NCBI GenBank assembly: GCA_029287755.1
Contig: JARFQM010000463.1
Location: 1-5,224, forward strand
Direction: 5' to 3'
Origin: Desulfofustis sp.
GTDB lineage: Bacteria; Desulfobacterota; Desulfobulbia; Desulfobulbales; Desulfocapsaceae
DNA: 5,224 nt
Shown: piece by piece, positions 1-5,224 of the stretch
Layout: each line of letters opens with the position of its first letter
Numbering within the stretch: position 1 is the first letter of the stretch
The notes under the pieces: model-generated
Database searches by the model: none
Told to the model about the DNA's origin: nothing
The model's input: only the letters and a program-made list of their open reading frames with translations
Made by a program: the position numbers and the translations under genes

Positions 1-220
1 TCAACGTTGATGCCACCGATCCGTATTGTAAATTATCCCAAAAGAGTATTTTGTCGGAAAACGCCTACTCCTTTCGGAGCATATAGTGCTGGTGAAGTGG
101 TGGTGTGGGTGCGATGGGCACCGTCGAGGATGGAATGGAAAACACAAATAACAAAAGCGGCCTCTTGGACAGTTGGCGATCTCCTGAGACCAATCATCTG
201 TTGGCCGTTTGCAGGTGGGC
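1..220. other. Left flank, no supportable gene; small hairpins
   Basis: This stretch lies downstream of the minus-strand regulator gene. It begins with a perfect 10-base palindrome, TCAACGTTGA (1-10), cut by the window edge. At 68-79 there is CTCC-TTTC-GGAG. On the minus strand this reads as a 4-bp stem closed by a GAAA tetraloop, and adding one T-A and one G-U pair gives 6 bp. Directly beside it, AGCA/TGCT (78-90) forms a second small stem around a five-base loop. Neither is followed by a clear T-run, so I do not call a terminator for the regulator gene here. A plus-strand frame (7-237) is open only from a TTG codon, has no ribosome binding site and runs into the 3' end of the regulator gene, so it is not called. 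Confidence 0.5.
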
Positions 221-2953
221 TTATGTATCGATGGTAATACCGAGCTCGCGGGATCTTTTTAAGGCTTCGATGCGGTTTCTGGTTTTAAGTTTTTTGTAGA
301 TGTTTTGCAGGTGGGTCTTAACCGTTACAGGAGCGATGTGGAGCCTTGCGGCGATTTCCTGGTTGCTCAGTCCGTCCGCCAGGAGTGGAAGAATGTCGAT
401 TTCCCGTCGGGTGAGAACAGTATGTGGGTGGGGCTCAGGAATAGGTGCTTTGCTTGTCACGTCCAATGCCACGGATGCTTTTTCGCTGTGTTCCGCCTGA
501 CAGGCTTTTAAAACTTGTTGGGCATAGGTCTGGCCGGTTTGTTGTTGAACGAGGCAATCCAGCAGGTCTATCATCTCCGTTCCCAGATCCACGAACGTTC
601 TGATCCAATTACCATATTCGGCAAGGTTCAGGGCGTTTTGGAGGTTTTGCAGGGCAGTGGCTTCATCTCCTTGTTTGTGGCAGACCAGGGCACGCAAGGC
701 CAAAATCTCGATAAGAACGCTTTTGCGATTGATTCGGCCCATCCGCTCCTCCAATTGAATGAGCCGGCTGTGGGCTTCTTGAAGGCCATCGTGCGAACCT
801 TTGGCGAGCAGGTATTTGATGGGGGTGAGTTGCGGGATATAGAAAAACCATAGTGGCTCTCGGGCACCGAAATCAACGTGCTGAGCGATATCCCACGCCT
901 TTTGGGTATCTCCTCGGCGCAACGCAATTTCCGCTTCAAATGCTTGGATAATGGACAGTACCGTTGTGTTGTTGTTTTTCCGGCAATACGTTTTGATTTG
1001 GTCAAGCAAGCGATCGGCGGCGGCCTCATGTTCATGCTCGAGGTAAATATACGCCAGGATACAACTGGCGTAGACCGGATATGATGGATTGGCCGCCTGT
1101 CGATCATCCACCACCTTCAGCAAGCGGGGTTTGGCTGTTTCAGTTTGATTTTGCAGGTAGTGAATGGTGCCGATAAAGTAATCGGCAAAGGTCCGGGTGT
1201 GGACAAGGGAAAGATTCCCGATAGTTCGCAGGCATTCCCGTGCGGCCGTCATCGCTCCAGACAGGTCGGCCTCCAGGTAGAGGACGATGGTAAGATATAC
1301 ATGCAGTCTTGCCCTCAGATTGGTTGGCCAGGTAGTATCCGACAAGGCATCTTTGATCACAGCAACAGCCTGTTGTCTGTTCCCCATCATCTGGTGACAG
1401 AGGGCGATGGAAATAATCCCCAAAGACCTGATCATCAGAGCATTGTCTGGGACATACTCAGAGGCTTCTTGTATGTGAGCCAGAGCCGTCTCCGCAGCGC
1501 CGGTCAACACGTCGACAATGCCTTGTAGCATCAGCACTTCACCTCTGAGCAAAGTATAAGCCTCAGATTCCGGTGAAATCTCTGCAAGCATCTCTATCGC
1601 TTTTTGTGTGAACGCATAAGCGTCCACATCATTTCCCAGGTCGATGCCGATAAAAGCCCGGGTGCTCATCAATAGGGGGTCCTCCGCTATGGCGTTCTCA
1701 GGCAGCCGGGCCAGCAGGCGGCGCAGGCGAAAATACTGAGAAGTGTTCATCAGCGCATAGCGATGGTCGAGGAGCAACTGCATTGCAGCCGATGTATCAT
1801 CGATGGCCAGCAAGTGTGCAATTGCCTCTTCGATGAAGTCGTTTTCGTTAAACCAGCGGCTTGCATGCCGATGAAGGTCGGCGATCCGATCTGTGGAAAA
1901 CTGTTTGTGCAACTCCCCTTTAAGGAAATCATGAAAAAGATGGTGGTACCGAAACCAATACCCCTTGTTGTCCAGAGTGATGACAAACAGGTTCGTGTCT
2001 GTCAGCGACTGGATAAACTGTTCTGCATCTAATTCCGGTTTTTCATCGTGTCCATGGTTTCCTGTTCGGTGCAAATGGCAGCACAAGGGGGCACAGAAGC
2101 GATCCAGGATTGAGGTCTCAAGCAGATAGGACACCATTTCAGGATGCTGCTTGGACACAACTTCGGCAAATAGATACTCGGCAATATGCCGTGCGTTTCC
2201 GCTCAATTGCTGTAAAGACCGTTTCAGCTCTTTTTGACCTTTTTGACCTTGGAGGTAGAGGCCGGCCAGCCGCAATCCTACCGCCCACCCTTCGATTTTG
2301 ATTTCCAGGAGGGCTACCGTGGTTTGGTCAACATCGACATTGAGTTTACGGCTCAGAAATGCCGCCGATTCGTCGGGCGTGAAGCGCAAATCGGACGCAC
2401 GGATCTCATTCAGCAGCCCGCAGCCCCGCATGGTGGCAATCTGCAGCGCAGGGTCTTGCCGAGTCAGCAGCACCAGATGCAGGCCCCGGGGAGGATGCGC
2501 CAGAAACTCATCCAGCAGGTCTTTTATGGGAGCTTCTCTTTGAATGTGGTGATAATCATCCAGCACGAGGATGAAAGGCACGGGTATTTGGTGCAGATCG
2601 TTGAGCAGATGGCGCGCCAGTTCGGGAGCAGAAGGTAATGAGGTTGCCTCCAAAAATACCTCGGTTCGCAGCTCGGCCTCGGGGAACAGTGATCGAATGG
2701 CGGTCAGGACATAGCTCAAAAACGTATGCAGGTCACTGTCGCTCTCTTCCAGAGATACCCATGCATAGGAACACTCGCATGCCGCCACCCAGCCTCTGGC
2801 CAAGGTCGTCTTGCCGTATCCGGCCGGGGCCGAGATCAACGTCAGCGCCCCCTGTCGCCCTTTATTAAGCTGTTCCAGCAACCGTGCCCGCGGCAAAATG
2901 TCTGGCCCCAAGACTGGCGGTTGTAATTTGGTGTAGAGGATAGATCCTTTCAT
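221..2953 (-). CDS. MalT-type LuxR family (LAL) transcriptional regulator
   Basis: Predicted large ATP-binding transcriptional regulator of the MalT/LAL class, acting in the cytoplasm on DNA. With the ATG at 2953 it is 910 residues; E. coli MalT is 901. Visible in order: a family-typical N-terminus (TKLQPP at about 9-14); Walker A SAPAGYGKTT at 41-50; Walker B FILVLDD at 127-133; a sensor-like LVLLTRQDP near 160-168; the EGWAVGLRLAG motif near 221-231; the winged-helix signature WFRYHHLF at 333-340; a long helical-repeat region from about 365 to 820 with the family's WIRTFVDLG near 783-791; and a LuxR-type helix-turn-helix at about 847-904 (LTRREIDIL, then SNQEIAARL and TVKTHLQNIYKKL). The ATG is preferred over the GTG 12 bases upstream (2965, 914 residues) because GGGTGA lies 8 bases before the ATG while the GTG has nothing comparable. 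The inducing ligand and targets cannot be read from the sequence. The gene diverges from the phospholipase D-like gene. An unusual Cys/His cluster (residues 287-302) is described separately. Family assignment is secure; function is not. Confidence 0.95.
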   Translation of the reverse strand: MKGSILYTKLQPPVLGPDILPRARLLEQLNKGRQGALTLISAPAGYGKTTLARGWVAACECSYAWVSLEESDSDLHTFLSYVLTAIRSLFPEAELRTEVFLEATSLPSAPELARHLLNDLHQIPVPFILVLDDYHHIQREAPIKDLLDEFLAHPPRGLHLVLLTRQDPALQIATMRGCGLLNEIRASDLRFTPDESAAFLSRKLNVDVDQTTVALLEIKIEGWAVGLRLAGLYLQGQKGQKELKRSLQQLSGNARHIAEYLFAEVVSKQHPEMVSYLLETSILDRFCAPLCCHLHRTGNHGHDEKPELDAEQFIQSLTDTNLFVITLDNKGYWFRYHHLFHDFLKGELHKQFSTDRIADLHRHASRWFNENDFIEEAIAHLLAIDDTSAAMQLLLDHRYALMNTSQYFRLRRLLARLPENAIAEDPLLMSTRAFIGIDLGNDVDAYAFTQKAIEMLAEISPESEAYTLLRGEVLMLQGIVDVLTGAAETALAHIQEASEYVPDNALMIRSLGIISIALCHQMMGNRQQAVAVIKDALSDTTWPTNLRARLHVYLTIVLYLEADLSGAMTAARECLRTIGNLSLVHTRTFADYFIGTIHYLQNQTETAKPRLLKVVDDRQAANPSYPVYASCILAYIYLEHEHEAAADRLLDQIKTYCRKNNNTTVLSIIQAFEAEIALRRGDTQKAWDIAQHVDFGAREPLWFFYIPQLTPIKYLLAKGSHDGLQEAHSRLIQLEERMGRINRKSVLIEILALRALVCHKQGDEATALQNLQNALNLAEYGNWIRTFVDLGTEMIDLLDCLVQQQTGQTYAQQVLKACQAEHSEKASVALDVTSKAPIPEPHPHTVLTRREIDILPLLADGLSNQEIAARLHIAPVTVKTHLQNIYKKLKTRNRIEALKRSRELGITIDT

Positions 2954-2961
2954 TCCAGATT

Positions 2962-2967
2962 TCACCC
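2962..2967 (-). promoter_or_regulatory. Ribosome binding site deciding the regulator start
   Basis: On the minus strand GGGTGA sits 8 bases before the ATG at 2953. Its GGTGA core is complementary to UCACC of the conserved 16S rRNA 3' end. The in-frame GTG at 2965-2963 lies inside this motif and has no purine-rich stretch of its own upstream. This is why the shorter 910-residue product is chosen over the 914-residue one. The motif is non-canonical, because it pairs with the 5' part of the anti-Shine-Dalgarno sequence, so confidence is moderate. Confidence 0.4.
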
Positions 2968-3240
2968 GTGTTTAATGGGGACGGAACAGTTAACCTAAAT
3001 AGTCCGTTGGCGGTGTCAATTCATTCAATTATCAGAAATGCAATAAAGATTAAAAGGGATTACATTAACCATATTTATACCTTTGAGCACTAAATTAAAG
3101 ATGAATATTGTCAGGCATATATCAATAAAGCAGTAATAAGCGCGATACCAGATGAAGGAAATTCATAAAAAACGTAGAAGCTTTTTACAGTGGTCTTCGC
3201 ACCAATTTTACATCCTTACCTGGTAAAGCTGTGGCTATTC

Positions 3241-3271
3241 TTGACAGACGGCCTTTCCCCGAGATTACATT
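3241..3271 (+). promoter_or_regulatory. Candidate sigma-70 promoter for the phospholipase D-like gene
   Basis: TTGACA at 3241-3246 is a perfect -35 hexamer. The best -10 is TACATT at 3266-3271, four of six bases matching TATAAT, with a 19-base spacer that is longer than the optimal 17. Transcription from it would start near 3278, leaving a leader of about 20 bases that still contains the ribosome binding site. The weak -10 and long spacer suggest either a promoter needing an activator or a chance hexamer. Confidence 0.3.
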
Positions 3272-3284
3272 GCGTGCGATGATC

Positions 3285-3289
3285 AGGAG
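3285..3289 (+). promoter_or_regulatory. Ribosome binding site AGGAG of the phospholipase D-like gene
   Basis: AGGAG is followed by an 8-base spacer and then the ATG at 3298. It is a canonical Shine-Dalgarno match at good spacing and fixes the start, which in turn places a complete lipoprotein signal peptide at the N-terminus. Confidence 0.85.
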
Positions 3290-3297
3290 TATCAACC

Positions 3298-3363
3298 ATG
3301 CTTGAGAAAAAAACAGCTTGCCTGATAATGGCCTGCTGTCTTGTCGGTCTGCTGGCCGGTTGC
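3298..3363 (+). other. Lipoprotein signal peptide with lipobox
   Basis: Residues 1-22 of the phospholipase D-like protein: a short n-region with two lysines, a hydrophobic h-region of about 14 residues and the lipobox Leu19-Ala20-Gly21-Cys22. Cleavage by signal peptidase II before Cys22 is predicted. Three extra cysteines (8, 13, 14) lie inside the removed segment and would not remain in the mature protein. Confidence 0.85.
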
Positions 3364-4848
3364 ACAGCCTTGCCGGAGAATTTTGAAAAGCAGACTTCTT
3401 TTGCTTTGTCCAATACAGAATCCACCTATCTCGGTGAGACATTCGGTTCACAACTCAAGGATCGTGCCGATCAGTCCGGCGTCTTGCTCCTCGGTGACGG
3501 GCTTGACGCCTTTGTCGGAAGAGCTCTGCTTGCGGAGAAGGCGGAGCGAAGCATCGATGTGCAATACTACATGTTCCACCAGGACACGGTTGGTCAGCTG
3601 CTCATTCACAGCCTGATTAAGGCGGCAGATCGCGGGGTGCGGGTGCGCCTGCTGATCGACGATATGTATGGTGAAGAGGCCGACGATGTCTGGACAGCGC
3701 TCGACTCCCACCCCCATATGGAGGTCCGGCTATTCAATCCTTTTGTTCGCGGAAGATCGAAGAGCCTGCAATTCTTCACCCGGCTGTCCGATGTCAATTA
3801 TCGCATGCACTCCAAATCGTTCACGGTTGACAACCAGGCGACCATCGTCGGCGGCCGAAATATCGGTGATGAATATTTCGACGCTGATAAGAATCTCGCT
3901 TTTGCAGACATCGATGTGTTGGCAGTTGGACCGGTAGTGCCGGAGGTTTCCATTGCTTTTGATCAATACTGGAACAGCTCGCATGCCTATCCCGCCTCGA
4001 TACTCACCGCACCTGCCGCCCCTGAGGCTCTCCCTGCATTGAAAGTGAACCTTGACAATTTCCGCCAGCAGGACGTGGCGAAACGCTATATTGCCGCCCT
4101 GGCCGACTCGCATCTGGCTCGCAGCCTGCGTGCCGGGACAACGAGCCTGGCCTGGGCTCAGGCACAGGTCATTCACGACTCCTCAGAAAAGAAGGAACGC
4201 GGCGAGGGCTGGCAGAAGGAACTGCTTATCTCCCAGCTCTGGCCGTACATGGAGGGTACGACCAAAGAGTTGCTGATTATCTCGCCGTATTTTGTTCCCG
4301 GAAAAAAAGGCGCGGATGCCCTGTGCAAACTGAGTGAAAAAGGGATCAAGGTCATCATTCTTACCAACTCGCTGGCTTCAAATGACGTTTCCGCAGTGCA
4401 CGCCGGCTATTCGCGATACCGCAAACAGTTGCTCAAAGCCGGTGTAATTCTTTATGAGCTCGATGAGGATGTTAAAAAGGAGGTGATCAAGCGCTTTACC
4501 TGGCTGCCAGGACTGAGCAAATCAAGTCTGCACGCCAAAACCATGGCTCTTGACCGGAAGGCAATGTTTGTCGGCTCAATGAACCTCGATCTGCGCTCAC
4601 TCAATATCAACAACGAGATCGGCATTCTTTTTTTCAACGAGGAGGTAGCAGGTAAAAGCGCCAGAACATTTATGGAACATATCGATAAAGTTGCCTTCCG
4701 CATCGAGCTTGACGGCAACGGCTCCCTGCGCTGGAAAATAAACAGGGCCGGCCAGGAAATCATCTATGAAGATGAAACCTACGTCGGCTTCTGGTCCCAA
4801 CTTTCAGTCTGGTTTATCGGTTTGCTGCCGGTGGAATCGTTTCTCTGA
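3298..4848 (+). CDS. ClsC-like phospholipase D family lipoprotein (putative cardiolipin synthase)
   Basis: Predicted phospholipase D superfamily enzyme of 516 residues, resembling E. coli ClsC (YmdC, about 473 residues). That enzyme makes cardiolipin by transferring a phosphatidyl group from phosphatidylethanolamine to phosphatidylglycerol. The N-terminus is a lipoprotein signal peptide: basic start (EKK), hydrophobic core, lipobox LAGC at 19-22. The mature protein would begin at Cys22 with Thr at +2, which by the Lol rule favours outer-membrane sorting. Both HKD motifs are intact: HSKSFTVD at 171-178 followed by GGRN (185-188), and HAKTMALD at 412-419 followed by GSMNLD (426-431). Further family stretches include SIDVQYY (85-91), the segment ending RLFNPF (144-149), LTNSLASNDVSAVHAGY (355-371) and the C-terminal LPVESFL, matching the ClsC ending LPVEWLL. 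A Pro/Ala-rich linker (about 230-247) separates the halves. The start is supported by AGGAG. It diverges from the LAL regulator, and no ymdB-type partner gene precedes it. Family is secure; substrate is inferred, and hydrolysis or another transphosphatidylation is possible. Confidence 0.93.
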   Translation: MLEKKTACLIMACCLVGLLAGCTALPENFEKQTSFALSNTESTYLGETFGSQLKDRADQSGVLLLGDGLDAFVGRALLAEKAERSIDVQYYMFHQDTVGQLLIHSLIKAADRGVRVRLLIDDMYGEEADDVWTALDSHPHMEVRLFNPFVRGRSKSLQFFTRLSDVNYRMHSKSFTVDNQATIVGGRNIGDEYFDADKNLAFADIDVLAVGPVVPEVSIAFDQYWNSSHAYPASILTAPAAPEALPALKVNLDNFRQQDVAKRYIAALADSHLARSLRAGTTSLAWAQAQVIHDSSEKKERGEGWQKELLISQLWPYMEGTTKELLIISPYFVPGKKGADALCKLSEKGIKVIILTNSLASNDVSAVHAGYSRYRKQLLKAGVILYELDEDVKKEVIKRFTWLPGLSKSSLHAKTMALDRKAMFVGSMNLDLRSLNINNEIGILFFNEEVAGKSARTFMEHIDKVAFRIELDGNGSLRWKINRAGQEIIYEDETYVGFWSQLSVWFIGLLPVESFL

Positions 4849-5224
4849 CCAATAATGAGTTGCACTGTGACAGGAAAGATGGGGTAATACCTTTATCGAT
4901 GAGCAATACAAAAACGAGCGCATTTCTAGAAATTAAAAGAGAGAACTCCTGCCAATTGTAACACGCCCCCTTTTACCCTGATTTAGACTCTTCCTGATAC
5001 CCATCACGCTCCAATTTTTCTAAAAATATAACCTTGCCGACGGAACTATCTCGTTAGGCGCATTAGCCGCGATTCTCAAATGATCAGGAAAAGTCTTCGT
5101 CCCGACTTTTATCTATTTTTTAAGGCTGCCGGAAATTATCTTTCCACAAGTCAGGATTGTGGCTGCTTATGTTGTTTTACCAGACGAAGAACAGGAAAAG
5201 GGCTTGATGTGGTATGCCAATTAC
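4849..5224. other. Right flank, no confident gene
   Basis: These 376 bases after the phospholipase D-like gene hold no confident coding region. Contents seen: a perfect 12-base palindrome ATTTCTAGAAAT (4922-4933), a T5/A5 stretch around 5015-5026 that could only form an AU stem, a terminator-like hairpin (5089-5121), and a GGAAA/TTTCC stem with a five-base loop (5131-5145). Short frames are still open at the right edge on the plus strand: one from an ATG at 5080 (48 codons), one from a GTG at 5159 (22 codons) and one from an ATG at 5207 preceded by AGGA. None has a recognisable product. On the minus strand, two frames entering from the edge stop within the last 75 bases. A gene may begin or end just beyond the window. 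Confidence 0.45.
5089..5121 (+). terminator. Terminator-like hairpin with T-run
   Basis: AAAAGTC (5089-5095) and GACTTTT (5104-5110) form a perfect 7-bp stem around an 8-base loop, followed by ATCTA and six T (5116-5121). The T-tract is richer on the plus strand, so the plus orientation is favoured. The stem has only three G-C-containing core pairs and lies 240 bases after the phospholipase D-like stop codon, so it is a weak intrinsic terminator at best. It would be an unlikely structure inside the start of a coding region, which argues against the 5080 frame. Confidence 0.35.

Larger units (their letters stand above)
2966..3297. promoter_or_regulatory. AT-rich divergent intergenic region
   Basis: This is the shared 5' region of the two divergent genes; measured from the regulator's ATG it begins at 2954. 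The part at 3021-3180 has about 46 G or C in 160 bases (29 %) by hand count, clearly lower than the genes. An exact TTGACA occurs on the minus strand (bases 3019-3014), pointing toward the regulator. The best downstream hexamer at usable spacing, TAGGTT, is poor, so I do not call that promoter separately. Another exact TTGACA on the plus strand (3241-3246) points toward the phospholipase D-like gene. A dyad TTACC-T-GGTAA lies at 3216-3226. No sigma-54 (-24/-12) signature and no riboswitch was recognised. Confidence 0.55.

Noticed and set aside
7..237. Plus-strand frame of 76 codons at the left edge
   Set aside because: It begins with TTG, has no Shine-Dalgarno sequence, an unusual composition and no recognisable domain, and its end overlaps the 3' end of the regulator gene antisense.
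628..1107. Minus-strand frame of 159 codons and several plus-strand frames (515-853, 1145-1528, 2234-2638)
   Set aside because: All lie inside the regulator gene in other frames or antisense. The regulator frame has clear domain motifs throughout, so these are shadows.
2488..2497. GGGGAGGATG, nine of ten matches to the MalT-box consensus
   Set aside because: It lies inside the regulator coding region about 450 bases from its start and has no second copy in the intergenic region; codon content explains it.
2977..2986. GGGGACGGAA near the regulator start, partly like a MalT box
   Set aside because: Only about six of ten positions match and there is no repeated copy, so autoregulation through a MalT-like box is not supported.
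3730..4176. Minus-strand frame of 148 codons
   Set aside because: It is antisense to the phospholipase D-like gene over its first HKD motif and linker, with no ribosome binding site or domain.
5011..5026. TTTTT-CT-AAAAA stem
   Set aside because: It has a two-base loop and only A-T pairs, without a G-C stem, so it cannot be a convincing terminator.
5049..5063. GTTAGGC followed by GCATTAGCCG, resembling an integron attC core site
   Set aside because: An attC needs a partner RYYYAAC 50-150 bases upstream and inner L boxes. No such heptamer is found upstream, and there is no integrase or cassette array.
1..5224. CRISPR array, tRNA, rRNA, insertion sequence
   Set aside because: I found no regularly spaced direct repeats, no tRNA TPsiC-like GGTTCRA arm with a matching acceptor stem, no rRNA segment and no transposase or terminal inverted repeats with target duplications.

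Overview
The window (5,224 bases) holds two complete, divergently transcribed genes, a 344-base intergenic region between them, and a short non-genic flank on each side. It looks like a chromosomal piece of a Gram-negative bacterium. The main reason is that the right-hand gene encodes a predicted lipoprotein with a lipobox and a non-Asp +2 residue, which implies an outer membrane. The genes are of roughly even base composition and both products are of families common in Proteobacteria and Desulfobacterota. My impression is a sulfate-reducer-like (Desulfobacterota) or gammaproteobacterial genome, but nothing in the window is diagnostic and I hold this weakly.

Layout: 1-220 is a flank with small hairpins and no supportable gene. 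221-2953 (minus strand) encodes a large MalT-type LuxR-family (LAL) transcriptional regulator: N-terminal P-loop NTPase, winged-helix and helical-repeat middle, C-terminal LuxR-type helix-turn-helix. 2954-3297 is the divergent intergenic region. Its central 160 bases are only about 29 % G+C by hand count, and it has an exact TTGACA hexamer pointing each way. 3298-4848 (plus strand) encodes a ClsC/YmdC-like phospholipase D superfamily protein (putative cardiolipin synthase) with two intact HKD motifs and a lipoprotein signal peptide. 4849-5224 is non-genic apart from a terminator-like hairpin and short frames left open at the right edge.

How they might work together: LAL proteins are usually ligand- and ATP-controlled activators, and a divergent arrangement often places a regulator next to a target. 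A hypothesis is that the LAL protein controls the membrane-lipid enzyme across the shared intergenic region. Position is the only support. I see no CRISPR array, tRNA, rRNA, transposase, integron or defence system. The most unusual items are a Cys/His cluster inside the regulator's winged-helix region and the lipoprotein form of the ClsC-like enzyme, with no YmdB-type partner gene in the window.
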